A DNA stretch of 64,000 nucleotides from Nitratireductor aquimarinus (GTDB lineage Bacteria; Pseudomonadota; Alphaproteobacteria; Rhizobiales; Rhizobiaceae), in assembly GCF_017255295.1 (NCBI RefSeq), contig NZ_JAFKDE010000007.1, positions 248,001 through 312,000 of the forward strand. Reading direction: 5' to 3'. The notes beneath the pieces are model-generated. The model was not told where the DNA came from and ran no database searches. It saw nothing but the letters and a program-made list of their open reading frames with translations. Shown here in pieces: positions 27,718 to 37,104 of this stretch (the stretch's first letter is position 1; each line of letters starts with the position of its first letter). Position numbers and translations under genes: made by a program.

Positions 27718-29802
27718 ATGGTTGAGAAAAATGGCATCAATTCGGGTTCTGTGGTCGCCGGCATCGATGTGGGCGGCACCTTCACTGACCTGATCCTGAT
27801 CGACACACGTTCAGGCACCGATATGGGCCCCCGGGTGCGTGTCGCCAAGACCCCGACCACCATCGAGAACCAGGCCTTCGGCGTCGTCAACGCCATTCGG
27901 GAGACGGGCGTACCGGCCTCCGAAATCGGCCTGATCGTGCATGGAACGACCACCACGACCAATGCGGTTCTGGAGCGGCAGCTTGCGCGAACCGGCATGA
28001 TCACCACCGCCGGTTTCCGCGACATCATCGAGCTTGGACGGCGCACGCGGCCGCAAGCCTATGGCATGACGGGCACGTTCAAACCCGTTGTGCCGCGCAA
28101 TCTGCGGCTGGAGGTGGGCGAGCGCATGGACGCTGCCGGCAATGCGCTCACCCCGCTCGACGAGGAGGGCGTGCGCGAAGCGGTCAAGGCGCTGCTCGAT
28201 GCGGGCTGCGTTTCGCTGGTGATCCATTTCCTGCATGCCTATGCGAACCCGGCGCATGAGAAGCGCGCAGCCGAAATCGCCGCCGAACTCTGGCCCAACG
28301 ATTACATCACCACTGGACACGCCCTGCTCTCGGAAGCGCGCGAATTCGAACGCGGCGTGACCGCCGCCGTCAACGCCTCGGTGCAGCCGATCCTCGAACG
28401 CTATGTCGCCCGGCTTTCGAATGAGCTGCGAGGCCTCGGCTATGCGCGCGACTTCCTGGTGATGAACGGCAATGGCGGCATGATCTCCGCCGCCCATGTG
28501 GCCCGCGAAGCGGCCAAGACGGTGATGTCCGGCCCGGCGTCCGGCGTAATGGCCGCCGCCTTCACCGCGCGGCGGGCGGGCGTTGACAATCTCATCACCT
28601 ACGACATGGGCGGCACGTCCACAGACGTGGCGCTGGTGCGCGGCGCACGGCCTGCGGTCTCCAACGAGATCGAGGTGGAATACGCCATGCCGATCCACGT
28701 GCCCATGGTGGATGTGCACACGGTGGGCGCGGGCGGCGGCTCGATCGCGCGCGTCAGCGATGCGGGGCTTCTGGAAGTGGGGCCGCAGAGCGCGGGCGCA
28801 AAGCCCGGCCCGATCTGCTATGGCCGCGGCGGCGTGGAGCCCACCATTTCCGACGCCAATCTTCTTCTGGGCCGGCTGAACCCCCAAAAGCTGCTCTCGG
28901 TCGACAACCCGGTTTCCGTCGCCGATGTCGAAGAAATCTTTGCCGAGAAACTCGGTGGCGATCTCGGCCTTTCGGGCGTGGAAGCGGCCGGTGCGGTGCT
29001 GAAAATCGCCAACATCAAGATGGCCGGCGCGATCCGCATGGTGTCGCTCGGCAAGGGTCACGACCCGCGTGACTTTGCGCTGTTCGCTTTCGGCGGCGCG
29101 GGACCGTTGCACGCGGCAGCGCTTGCCCGTGAACTGGGCATTCCGCGCGTGATGGTGCCGGCGCGCCCCGGCATCACCAATGCGCTTGGCTGCGTGGTGG
29201 CCGATCTGCGACACGATTTCGTGCGCACGGTGAACCGCCCTGTCGCAAGCCTCGATGTGGCGCTGGTCAGAAGCGTGCTGGATGAACAGCGCGCCGAGGG
29301 CGAAGCGCTGATCGCGCAGGAGACCGTTCAGCCGGAGCGCATCGAATGCGTGCACACGGCGGACATGCAGTTTGTCGGCCAAACGCACCTCATCAACGTG
29401 CCACTGCCCGGCCCCGAAATCGACCGCGACACGCTGCAGGCGCTCTTCGAGGACGCCTATTACAAACGCTTCAAGGTGCGGTTGCCCGAAATCCGCGCCA
29501 ATCTCGTCAATCTCAACACGTCGGTGATCGGTGTGCGCGCGGATATCGATCTCGCCAGCCTGATTGATCCGGCCGGGCGGGTTGAAACCCTCGCCCAAGC
29601 GCTGAATGAAAAGCGGCAAGTCTGGTTTGCGGGTGCCTGGCATGACACCCCGGTCTATGCCCGCGAAAAGCTGCCGCTCGATGCGGTGATCGAGGGGCCG
29701 GCGATCCTCGAACAGCTCGACACCACCACGGTGATCGAACCCGGAGACCGGGCGGCATCCGATGCGGATGGGAACATCATCATCACGGTGGGAGCGAGCT
29801 GA
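27718..29802 (+). CDS. hyuA: Hydantoinase/oxoprolinase family protein, subunit A
   Basis: A 694-residue subunit of the ATP-dependent hydantoinase / 5-oxoprolinase / acetone carboxylase family, which hydrolyses cyclic amides. The actin-like phosphate site GIDVGGTFTDLILID lies near residue 15 and GTTTTTNA near 80; DMGGTSTDVALVRG (about 295) and FAFGGAGPLHA complete the ATPase core. The ATG at 27718 is chosen because the nucleotide site follows at the usual distance; the frame is open to 27607 without a ribosome site. hyuB follows after a 166-bp gap filled by a large inverted repeat. The substrate could be N-methylhydantoin, hydantoin or 5-oxoproline. Confidence 0.9.
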   Translation: MVEKNGINSGSVVAGIDVGGTFTDLILIDTRSGTDMGPRVRVAKTPTTIENQAFGVVNAIRETGVPASEIGLIVHGTTTTTNAVLERQLARTGMITTAGFRDIIELGRRTRPQAYGMTGTFKPVVPRNLRLEVGERMDAAGNALTPLDEEGVREAVKALLDAGCVSLVIHFLHAYANPAHEKRAAEIAAELWPNDYITTGHALLSEAREFERGVTAAVNASVQPILERYVARLSNELRGLGYARDFLVMNGNGGMISAAHVAREAAKTVMSGPASGVMAAAFTARRAGVDNLITYDMGGTSTDVALVRGARPAVSNEIEVEYAMPIHVPMVDVHTVGAGGGSIARVSDAGLLEVGPQSAGAKPGPICYGRGGVEPTISDANLLLGRLNPQKLLSVDNPVSVADVEEIFAEKLGGDLGLSGVEAAGAVLKIANIKMAGAIRMVSLGKGHDPRDFALFAFGGAGPLHAAALARELGIPRVMVPARPGITNALGCVVADLRHDFVRTVNRPVASLDVALVRSVLDEQRAEGEALIAQETVQPERIECVHTADMQFVGQTHLINVPLPGPEIDRDTLQALFEDAYYKRFKVRLPEIRANLVNLNTSVIGVRADIDLASLIDPAGRVETLAQALNEKRQVWFAGAWHDTPVYAREKLPLDAVIEGPAILEQLDTTTVIEPGDRAASDADGNIIITVGAS

Positions 29803-29816
29803 TGAACGCCGCGCCT

Positions 29817-29940
29817 GCCCCTCATCCGCCTGCCGGCACCTTCTCCCCGCCTGCGGGGAGAAGGGCGATGGCTGCAACGCCGATGAAAGCCTCCTTCTCC
29901 CCGCAGGCGGGGAGAAGGTCCCGGCAGGGGGATGAGGGGC
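29817..29940. repeat. 48-bp inverted repeat between hyuA and hyuB
   Basis: Two family B units face each other: arms 29817-29864 and 29893-29940 are complementary at 46 of 48 positions with a 28-nt spacer. Each arm itself contains a smaller palindrome (CCTTCTCCCCGC / GCGGGGAGAAGG). In the hyuAB transcript this could fold into a long hairpin and separate expression or stability of the two messages. It may also be a simple repeat insertion. Confidence 0.88.
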
Positions 29941-29968
29941 GTGGCGGCAACGCAAAAGAGAGGCACGG

Positions 29969-31726
29969 ATGACCGACACGAACACCCCCGCCCTCGACGC
30001 CATCACGCTTTCCGTTATTCAGGCCGCGCTCCAGCAGGTGTGCGACGAGATGGACCTGACCTTCTCGCGCGCCGCCTTCTCTCCCGTCATCGCCGAGGCA
30101 AACGACCGTTCGGATGGCATCTACGCCGCCGAAGACGGCGCGCTGATCGCGCAGGGCTCGGCCGGGCTGCCGGTCTTTGTCGGCGTGATGCAGTATTCCA
30201 CGTGCACGCTCATCGAGCGCATCGCGGGCGGCGAGACGGCAGCACCCGAACCCGGCGACATCTACATCGTCAACGACCCCTATCTGGGCGGCACGCATCT
30301 CATGGATGTGCGCTTCGCCATGCCCGTGTGGCGCGATGGCGAGATCTTCTGCTGGCTCTCCAACACCGGCCACTGGCCGGACATTGGCGGCGCGGTTCCC
30401 GGCGGCTTTTCCGCCTCTGCCACGGCGGTGGAGCAGGAAGGTCTGCGCCTGCCGCCTGTGAAGCTTTTCAAGAAGGGCGCGCTCGACCCGGAAATCTACG
30501 CGATCATCTGCTCCAACATCCGCGTTGCGGACCAGCGCATCGGCGATATCCGGGCGCAGGGCGCAGCGCTGGAAGTGGGCGCGGAACGGCTTGCCCAGGT
30601 GCTCGACCGCTATGGCGACGACACGGTGCGCCAGGCCATTGCGGAGCTGCGCAGGCGTGCGGCCACGCAGATGCGCGCGCTGATTGCGCCGATCCCCGAC
30701 GGGGTCTATCGCGGCGCGGCTTTCGTGGATTCAGACGGCGTGGTGGACGCCCCGCTGACCATCGCGCTTGCCATCGAAAAGAGGGGCGACACGCTGACCT
30801 TCGACTTCGATGGATCGAGCCCGCCCTGCGCGGGACCGATGAACAGTGTGCTCGCCACCACGCTTTCCTCCGTCTATCTGGCGATGCGCCACATTTTCCC
30901 GGAAGTGCCGCTCAGCGCGGGCGCGTTCGAGCCGCTGATCATCAACCGGCCGGAAGGCACATTTCTCGACGCGTGCTATCCGCGCCCGGTGTCGGGCTGT
31001 GCGGCCGAGGTCTCGCAGCGCATTGCGGAGGCCGTGTTCGCCGCAATGGTGAAGGCGCTGCCGGAAAAGGTCACCGCCGCGCCCGCCGGCTCCAGCGGAA
31101 ATTTTGCGCTTGGCGGGCACGATCCGGCGCGCGGCCGCGATTTCGTGATGTACCAGATTTCCGGCGGCGGCTATGGCGGCAATGTCGACCATGACGGCCT
31201 GACCAATGGCTGCTCCACCATCGGCATCTCCAAATCGCCTCCGGTTGAGGTGATGGAACAGGCTTTCCCCGTGCTTTACCGCCGCTACGCGCTGCGCGAG
31301 GGCTCGGGCGGCGCCGGCGAGCATCGCGGCGGGTTCGGCCTTTCCTACGAGGTGGAGCTTCTGCGCGGCAACGCACGCGCCTCCTTCGTGATGGACCATG
31401 GCCGCACCGGACCGCAGGGCGTGCTTGGCGGGCGGGACGGCAAGGTGAACGCGGTGACCGTCTGGCAGGATGGTGCGGCCCATGTCCCGCCGCACCTTTC
31501 CAAGGAACAGGACATTCCGCTCAAAGCCGGCGACCGTGTTGCGGTTGGAACACCGGGCGGCGGCGGCTATGGCGATCCGCTCCGCCGCGCGCCGGATAGC
31601 GTGCTGCAGGATGTGGCGCTGGGGTATTACACGGCGGCGGAAGCCGAAGAGCTGTTTGGCGTTGTTCTAAGCACAGACGGGATGACGGTGGACGAAGCGG
31701 CGACGCAGGCGAAGCGCGGCGGTTGA
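29969..31726 (+). CDS. hyuB: Hydantoinase/oxoprolinase family protein, subunit B
   Basis: A 585-residue HyuB-type subunit that partners HyuA in the ATP-dependent opening of hydantoin or oxoproline rings. The family segments VNDPYLGGTHLMDVR (about 91-105), SGNFALGGHDP and the C-terminal GDRVAVGTPGGGGYGDP are clear. The start, with an AGAGAGG stretch upstream, gives the N-terminus DAITLSVIQAALQQVCDEMD expected for the family. Length matches standard HyuB. A block of repeats follows the gene (31740-32223), and no transporter gene for the substrate is adjacent. Confidence 0.92.
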   Translation: MTDTNTPALDAITLSVIQAALQQVCDEMDLTFSRAAFSPVIAEANDRSDGIYAAEDGALIAQGSAGLPVFVGVMQYSTCTLIERIAGGETAAPEPGDIYIVNDPYLGGTHLMDVRFAMPVWRDGEIFCWLSNTGHWPDIGGAVPGGFSASATAVEQEGLRLPPVKLFKKGALDPEIYAIICSNIRVADQRIGDIRAQGAALEVGAERLAQVLDRYGDDTVRQAIAELRRRAATQMRALIAPIPDGVYRGAAFVDSDGVVDAPLTIALAIEKRGDTLTFDFDGSSPPCAGPMNSVLATTLSSVYLAMRHIFPEVPLSAGAFEPLIINRPEGTFLDACYPRPVSGCAAEVSQRIAEAVFAAMVKALPEKVTAAPAGSSGNFALGGHDPARGRDFVMYQISGGGYGGNVDHDGLTNGCSTIGISKSPPVEVMEQAFPVLYRRYALREGSGGAGEHRGGFGLSYEVELLRGNARASFVMDHGRTGPQGVLGGRDGKVNAVTVWQDGAAHVPPHLSKEQDIPLKAGDRVAVGTPGGGGYGDPLRRAPDSVLQDVALGYYTAAEAEELFGVVLSTDGMTVDEAATQAKRGG

Positions 31727-31739
31727 GAGGGCAGCGCCA

Positions 31740-32223
31740 AGCGCCCTCGCCCTTCGACAGGCTCAGCCCTTCGACAGGCTCAGGATGAGGGCTGTTTTGC
31801 TGATGACGCCAGCAAGAAACTACCCGGAATGAACCAATCCGCAGGCTCAGTAGTCCTCATCCTGAGCTTGTCGAAGGACGGGGACGCTCGGTGCCGAACA
31901 ACAGCAACGCTTCCTTCTCCCCGCATGCGGGGAGAAGGTCCCGGCAGGGGGATGAGGGGCGTGCGCCGGCACTCAAACCCGATAGTGAGACGTTGAAGAA
32001 GCGCGGCGGTTGAGAAGGCAGTGCCAAGCGCCCTCGCCCTTCGACAGGCTCAGGATGAGGGCTACTGAGCTTGCGGGTGCTTCATTCCGAACCGTTATTT
32101 GCGGGCGTCATCAGCAAAACAGTCCTCATCCTGAGCCTGTCGAAGGGCTGAGCCTGTCGAAGGGCGAGGACGCTTGGCACCGAACAACAGAAACGCCCAC
32201 TCTCCCCGCATGCGGGGAAGGGG
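31740..32223. repeat. Cluster of REPIN-like and family B repeats
   Basis: The 546-bp gap after hyuB has no gene. It holds two REPIN-like units of inverted family A repeats (about 31766-31879 and 32037-32147; the first left arm and second right arm each have an extra partial copy), a family B arm at 31913-31960 and a degenerate one at 32197-32223. Order and orientation mirror the 269-bp unit found at 26064-26656. Confidence 0.82.
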
Positions 32224-32272
32224 GCGTGAACGTTGGGGCCGGCATCCCGAACGAGGGAGCAACAGCCACCTC

Positions 32273-33568
32273 TCACTCCCCAAGCAGCCGGAATTCCAGA
32301 TAGAGATTGCGCTGCAGGAGCGAATGGTTGTCGTCGGACATGAGTGACACCATGGTCGCGCCATCGGCGCGCTGCCAGACATCCAGCGCTTCCATATTGT
32401 CGATCTGATAGTCCATGCCGGCGGTGAAGAGCACCGGCCCGTCGGCGACACTGCCCGGCGCGATGGTTGCGCCGTCGATGCGGCGCAGGCGCATGGCAAC
32501 GCCCTGGGCGAGCGTGAAACGCCGCTCCAGCAAGAGCAGATCGCCATCAGGCAGGAATGCGCCATCCGTGATGTCAAACCCGTCCGAGCGGGCGACGGTG
32601 AAGACGCCCTTGTGCGGCCCTTCGAGAATGGCCGCGAAGCAATTGCCGTTCTCGTCGATGCTACGCTCGGCCACGACGACACGCGCACCGCCGAGCCGCC
32701 CGGCCGGAGGCGCGTAGGCGATGGTTTCGAAACCGCGATTGTTGCGCAACTCATGGCGCGGCACGAGGAAGTCGAGATCGCGGATCGCGGCCCCCATGGC
32801 TCCGCGCTCGATCCCGAATTCCGCAATGCGCTGCACGCGCTCGAAGCTGACCGTCGCCAGATCATCCTTCACCGCAATGCCTTCGGCATCGGTGGTCCAT
32901 TTCTCGCGCGTGGAACTGCCCGCGCCGTCCACCATGGGCTGCATGCTGAAATCGGCAAAGCCCGCTGGCCGCCCCTCGGCGTCACGGGTCACTGTTCCGA
33001 AGAACCAGAAGCCGGTGTCGGAAACGCCGATGACATCAGCGCCTGGCGACATGAAGCGGAAGGAGGAGAATGCGCCGAAATGGTCCACCGGCGAGGTCAT
33101 GGAAAGACCACCGGCAAATTCCAGCGGCCCAAAACGGGTTTCGTGGGAGCCCACCGCGAAGTGACGGATCGGGGTCGCCTTGACCGGCACGGAGATGGCT
33201 GGCTCCTGAGCGGAGGCCGGCGCAGCGAGGGCAAAGACCAGTGCCACAAGGAAGAGGCGCAGGCCGTGCCACAGCCCTTCACCCCGCCCCCGTGGTTCGA
33301 CAGGCTCACCATGAGGGCTATGTGGGCGCTCACCATGAGGGCTGTGTGGGCGCGCGCCATGAGGGCCGTCTGGGCGCACGCCCTGCACCGTCAAACCGAA
33401 AGATCGCAGCCAGGCAGGAAGCAGGCGGCTAGAAGCAGACGGATTGGATGGCCGTGCGCCAATCCGGGCGCACAAAGGATGATCTACGCGCGTGATGGAG
33501 CATCGGAATGACCGAAAACCGGGTTCCGCTTTTCGGTCAGACGCTCTAGCCCGCACGCCGCATCGCAC
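32273..33568 (-). CDS. Secreted esterase-like activity of phytase family protein (start uncertain)
   Basis: The product matches the 'esterase-like activity of phytase' (PF13449) family, beta-propeller proteins that are exported. The mature part starts near [20 protein letters not shown], after a signal peptide [18 protein letters not shown]. Characteristic segments are [15 protein letters not shown] and [14 protein letters not shown]. The maximal frame is 431 residues, but its first 95 codons consist of a family C repeat, a spacer and three 24-bp tandem repeats that read [16 protein letters not shown]; there is no ATG or ribosome site next to the signal peptide. The real start is therefore unknown (possible GTG at 33388 or 33379, or a CTG near 33262). 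The 5' end of the frame also overlaps the cobT stop by 23 bp. Confidence 0.75.
   Translation of the reverse strand: MRCGVRARASDRKAEPGFRSFRCSITRVDHPLCARIGARPSNPSASSRLLPAWLRSFGLTVQGVRPDGPHGARPHSPHGERPHSPHGEPVEPRGRGEGLWHGLRLFLVALVFALAAPASAQEPAISVPVKATPIRHFAVGSHETRFGPLEFAGGLSMTSPVDHFGAFSSFRFMSPGADVIGVSDTGFWFFGTVTRDAEGRPAGFADFSMQPMVDGAGSSTREKWTTDAEGIAVKDDLATVSFERVQRIAEFGIERGAMGAAIRDLDFLVPRHELRNNRGFETIAYAPPAGRLGGARVVVAERSIDENGNCFAAILEGPHKGVFTVARSDGFDITDGAFLPDGDLLLLERRFTLAQGVAMRLRRIDGATIAPGSVADGPVLFTAGMDYQIDNMEALDVWQRADGATMVSLMSDDNHSLLQRNLYLEFRLLGE
33304..33375. repeat. Three 24-bp tandem repeats in the phytase-like gene leader
   Basis: Units at 33304-33327, 33328-33351 and 33352-33375 with the consensus GCTCACCATGAGGGCT-TGTGGGC. 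The unit is derived from one half of the family D REP (GGTTCGACAGGCTCACCATGAGGG), a copy of which lies at 33294-33318. The length is a multiple of three, so they do not break the frame. Confidence 0.88.
33497..33548. repeat. Palindromic repeat, family C variant
   Basis: GATGGAGCATCGGAA-GACCGAAAACCGGG-TTCCGCTTTTCGGTC-GACGCTCT; a closely similar copy is at 35862-35915. It lies at the cobT stop codon and could form a hairpin (GACCGAAAA / TTTTCGGTC) that serves as its transcription end. Confidence 0.7.
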
Positions 33569-35432
33569 CGCCGCTACGGCGCGCGCCCTCTTCCTCGAAG
33601 AGCGAGGCGAGCTGCTCGGTCATCGCACCGGCCAGTTCTTCCGCATCGACGATAGTGACGGCGCGACGATAGTAGCGCGTGACGTCGTGGCCGATGCCGA
33701 TGGCCAGAAGCTCGACCGGCGAGCGGGTCTCGATCAGGTCGATGACCCCGCGCAGATGCCGTTCCAGATAATTGCCGGGATTGACCGACAGGGTGGAATC
33801 GTCGACCGGCGCACCATCGGAGATCATCATCATGATCTTGCGCTGCTCGGGCCGCGCCATCAGGCGCTGGTGCGCCCACAGAAGCGCCTCGCCGTCGATG
33901 TTTTCCTTCAGAAGCCCCTCGCGCATCATCAGGCCGAGATTGCGGCGGGCGCGACGCCAGGGGGCATCGGCGCTCTTGTAGATGATGTGGCGCAGATCGT
34001 TCAGGCGGCCGGGATTGGCGGGTTTGCCTTCCTTGAGCCATTTCTCGCGCGCCTGCCCGCCCTTCCACGCACGTGTGGTGAAGCCGAGGATCTCGACGCG
34101 CACGCCGCAACGCTCCAGCGTGCGGGCCAGAATGTCGGCGCAGGTGGCGGCCACCGTGATCGGCCGGCCGCGCATGGAGCCCGAATTGTCGAGCACCAGC
34201 GTCACCACCGTGTCGCGGAAATTGGTGTCGCGCTCCTGCTTGAAGGAGAGCGGCTGCATGGGGTCGATGACCAGACGCACGAGCCGCGCCGTATCGAGCA
34301 CCCCCTCTTCCAGATCGAAATCCCAGGAGCGGTTCTGCTGCGCCATCAGGCGGCGCTGCAGACGGTTGGCGAGACGCCCGACCACACCCTGCAGATTGGC
34401 AAGCTGCTTGTCGAGGAACGCGCGCAGACGGTCGAGCTCTTCCTCGTCGCAAAGCTCTTCGGCGCCGACCGTTTCGTCGAACTCGGTGGTGAAGACCTTG
34501 TAGTCGATATCGCGGGCGGCCTGATCGAACGGGCTGTCGGGACGACGCGCCTCGCCGGGCGTCTCCGAATCCAGTTCGTCATCCTCGGAAACATCGTCGG
34601 CGGTCGTGTCGCCGGCCTCGCTCTCGCCGGTCTCGGTGTCCTCGCTCTCGCCCGTGGACTCCTCGCCTTCGCTTTCCTCACCGCCGGACTCGTCGTCCTC
34701 GCTCTGCTCCGCCTGCTCCTGGGCCTCGGGAGCGTCGCTGTCTTCCTCGCTCTCCTCGGTCTGCTCTTCCTCGGCAAGCTCCTCGCCGAGATCGATGGAA
34801 GAAAGGAGGTCCCGCACGGCGCGGGCGAAGCCGTTCTGATCCTCAATTTGTGCGGCAAGCGCGTCGATGTCGGCCCCGGCCTTGCCCTCAACCCAGTCGC
34901 GCCAGAGCGAAACGAGCTTTTCGCCGCTCTTCGGCACGGGCCGGCCGGTCAGCTTCTCGCGCACCATCAGCGCAATGGCTTCCTCAAGCGGCGCATCGGC
35001 CTTTTCGGAAACCCCGGCCAGATTGGCGCGTTCGTATTTGTCCTCGAGCATGGCGGCGATGTTGTCGCCCATGCCCGGCATGGCAATCGAACCGATGGCC
35101 TCGACACGGGCCTGCTCGACGGCGTCGTAAATGGCGCGCGCCTCATTGCCTTCCGGTGCGAGGCGGCGGTGCAGATCGATATCGTGGCAGGCGCGGCGCA
35201 GCGCCATGGAATCGCCGATGCCGCGCGTGACGGTCAGCGCTTCGACCGTCGCCCGCTTGGGCAGGTCCGGCAGGCGCGCGCGACTGCCCGTGAGCGATGG
35301 CTTGTCCTTGGAGAAGGACACCTCAAGCTCGTGATCGCCGGCAACGGCGCGCATGCATGCTGTGGTCGCCCGCTTGAAAGGATCAAGCGGTGCGTCTGCG
35401 GGTTGTCCGGGCTTGCGGTTGGTCTGGCTCAC
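33546..35432 (-). CDS. cobT: Cobaltochelatase subunit CobT
   Basis: A 628-residue subunit of the aerobic cobaltochelatase that, with CobS and CobN, inserts Co2+ into hydrogenobyrinate a,c-diamide using ATP. An N-terminal conserved region (to about 210) is followed by a strongly acidic stretch (about 211-291, Glu/Asp/Ser-rich) and a von Willebrand A domain with the MIDAS motif DNSGSM (about 412). Start codon is GTG, before the family opening [17 protein letters not shown]. It lies in the same direction as cobS, separated by a small GFA-type gene and a repeat. CobN is not in this window. Confidence 0.95.
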   Translation of the reverse strand: MSQTNRKPGQPADAPLDPFKRATTACMRAVAGDHELEVSFSKDKPSLTGSRARLPDLPKRATVEALTVTRGIGDSMALRRACHDIDLHRRLAPEGNEARAIYDAVEQARVEAIGSIAMPGMGDNIAAMLEDKYERANLAGVSEKADAPLEEAIALMVREKLTGRPVPKSGEKLVSLWRDWVEGKAGADIDALAAQIEDQNGFARAVRDLLSSIDLGEELAEEEQTEESEEDSDAPEAQEQAEQSEDDESGGEESEGEESTGESEDTETGESEAGDTTADDVSEDDELDSETPGEARRPDSPFDQAARDIDYKVFTTEFDETVGAEELCDEEELDRLRAFLDKQLANLQGVVGRLANRLQRRLMAQQNRSWDFDLEEGVLDTARLVRLVIDPMQPLSFKQERDTNFRDTVVTLVLDNSGSMRGRPITVAATCADILARTLERCGVRVEILGFTTRAWKGGQAREKWLKEGKPANPGRLNDLRHIIYKSADAPWRRARRNLGLMMREGLLKENIDGEALLWAHQRLMARPEQRKIMMMISDGAPVDDSTLSVNPGNYLERHLRGVIDLIETRSPVELLAIGIGHDVTRYYRRAVTIVDAEELAGAMTEQLASLFEEEGARRSGGAMRRAG

Positions 35433-35455
35433 GGGTCCGTCTTTTCTCGGCCGGC

Positions 35456-35803
35456 TCAGCGCGCCCGGCCGTCATATTCCTGCGGATCGAGCCCCGCCAG
35501 GTCGACACCGTCGAGGCAGCGCACATTCACGGCCACCATCTTCGTGCCATCCGGCATCGCGCCGCGCGCGAAGGATTCCATCCCACAGGTCGAGCAAAAA
35601 AGATGCTCAATCGTGTTGGTGTTGAAACGATACGCCGTCAGGGTTTCACCGCCCTTCTCGAGAGAGAAGTTGTCCAGGGGCGCAAAAGCGAGAATGCTGC
35701 CTCGCTTGCTGCAATAGGAGCAATTGCAGGTGATCGGATTTTCGAGATCGACATCGACGCTGTAGCGCACGCTGCCGCAATGACATCCACCTTGATAATG
35801 CAT
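35456..35803 (-). CDS. GFA/CENP-V family zinc protein
   Basis: A 115-residue protein of the glutathione-dependent formaldehyde-activating (GFA) family. The seven zinc-binding cysteines are visible in [20 protein letters not shown] and [10 protein letters not shown]. Such proteins may bind glutathione adducts, but most small members have no proven activity. Of two adjacent ATG codons the second (35803) is taken, with AGGAGGG four bases upstream. It sits between cobS and cobT, 23 bp before cobT, and may share its transcript. Confidence 0.88.
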   Translation of the reverse strand: MHYQGGCHCGSVRYSVDVDLENPITCNCSYCSKRGSILAFAPLDNFSLEKGGETLTAYRFNTNTIEHLFCSTCGMESFARGAMPDGTKMVAVNVRCLDGVDLAGLDPQEYDGRAR

Positions 35804-35861
35804 CATCCCTCCTAGACCGCCGTGCATCCATCCGGACGCATAAAAGACAATCCAAACTGTT

Positions 35862-35915
35862 GATGGAGCATCGGAACAACCCGAAAACCGGTTCCCACTT
35901 TTCGGTCCGATGCTC
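35862..35915. repeat. Palindromic repeat, family C variant (copy 2)
   Basis: Shares GATGGAGCATCGGAA and CCGAAAACCGGTTCCCACTT with the copy at 33497-33548. It is followed by a second dyad, GGAGCGG...GTTTCATGGAAAC...CCGCTCC (about 35917-35957). It lies between cobS and the GFA gene, with a half-site GCATCCATCCGGACGC just before (35823-35838). Confidence 0.65.
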
Positions 35916-36015
35916 TGGAGCGGCTCATCGTTTCATGGAAACGCTGTTCCGCTCCAACTACCTGTCTTCCGCATTTCTGCGGGCATCAGCTGTTTTCACC
36001 TGACGGCAAAACGCC

Positions 36016-37002
36016 TTAGCTCAGCGCGACGTTGGCAGCGCTCTCCGGCAGTTCCTCGCCAAAGGCGCGCTGGTAGAACTCGGCGACCAGCGCACGCTCC
36101 AGCTCATCGCATTTGTTCAGGAAGGTGAGACGGAAGGCGAAGCCGACATCGCCGAAGATCTCGGCGTTTTCGGCCCACATGATCACCGTACGCGGGCTCA
36201 TGACGGTCGACAGGTCGCCATTCATGAAGGCCGAACGCGTGAGGTCGGCAACGCGCACCATGCGCGAGATCGTCTCGCGGCCCTTCTCGTTCTGGAAATG
36301 CTTGTTCTTTGCCTGAACGATGGCGACTTCGTCGTCATGCGGCAGATAGTTGAGCGTGGTAACGATGGACCAGCGGTCCATCTGCGCCTGGTTGATCTGC
36401 TGCGTGCCGTGATAGAGGCCGGTCGTGTCGCCAAGACCGACGGTGTTGGCCGTGGCAAAGATGCGGAAGGCGGGATGCGGACGAATGACGCGGCTCTGGT
36501 CGAGCAGGGTCAGGCGGCCGGACGATTCCAGAACACGCTGGATGACGAACATCACATCCGGGCGGCCGGCGTCATACTCGTCGAAAACGAGCGCGACATT
36601 GTGCTGATAAGCCCAGGGCAGGATACCGTCCTTGAACTCGGTGACCTGCTTGCCGTCCTTGACCACGATGGCGTCCTTGCCGACGAGGTCGATACGGCTG
36701 ACATGGCTGTCGAGATTGATGCGGACACAGGGCCAGTTGAGACGCGCGGCGACCTGCTCGATATGGGTCGACTTGCCGGTGCCGTGATAGCCGGAAACCA
36801 TCACGCGGCGATTGTGCGCAAAGCCCGCCAGAATGGCGAGCGTCGTCTGCTTGTCGAACAGATAGTCGGGATCGACGTCCGGCACGTGGGAATCGGCCAC
36901 GGAATAGGCTGGCACAACCATGTCGGACTCAAAGCCGAACGTGTCTTTCACCGAAACGGTCGTATCGGGCAAATTGGCGATATCGCGGTCAATCTTGTTC
37001 AT
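36016..37002 (-). CDS. cobS: Cobaltochelatase subunit CobS
   Basis: A 328-residue AAA+ ATPase, the motor partner of CobT in aerobic cobalamin synthesis. Walker [10 protein letters not shown] lies at about 70-78, Walker [10 protein letters not shown] at about 135, and the opening [18 protein letters not shown] is that of rhizobial CobS. Of two adjacent ATG codons the second (37002) is preferred, with GGAGG four bases upstream. The J-domain gene follows the usual rhizobial order just upstream on the same strand. Confidence 0.95.
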   Translation of the reverse strand: MNKIDRDIANLPDTTVSVKDTFGFESDMVVPAYSVADSHVPDVDPDYLFDKQTTLAILAGFAHNRRVMVSGYHGTGKSTHIEQVAARLNWPCVRINLDSHVSRIDLVGKDAIVVKDGKQVTEFKDGILPWAYQHNVALVFDEYDAGRPDVMFVIQRVLESSGRLTLLDQSRVIRPHPAFRIFATANTVGLGDTTGLYHGTQQINQAQMDRWSIVTTLNYLPHDDEVAIVQAKNKHFQNEKGRETISRMVRVADLTRSAFMNGDLSTVMSPRTVIMWAENAEIFGDVGFAFRLTFLNKCDELERALVAEFYQRAFGEELPESAANVALS

Positions 37003-37104
37003 CATGCCTCCAGCGGCCAGGCCCTTGCCTGCATCGCTTGAACTGTTCGTTTTTCCGGAGCGTCTCATCAGACTTTGTTCAACGCGTCTTATCAGACGCC
37101 CGCT

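Noticed and set aside
35804-37104. Cobalamin riboswitch near cobS/cobT or the COG0523 gene
   Set aside because: I looked for the conserved B12-box and paired arms in the leaders and saw none; the gaps are short or repeat-filled.
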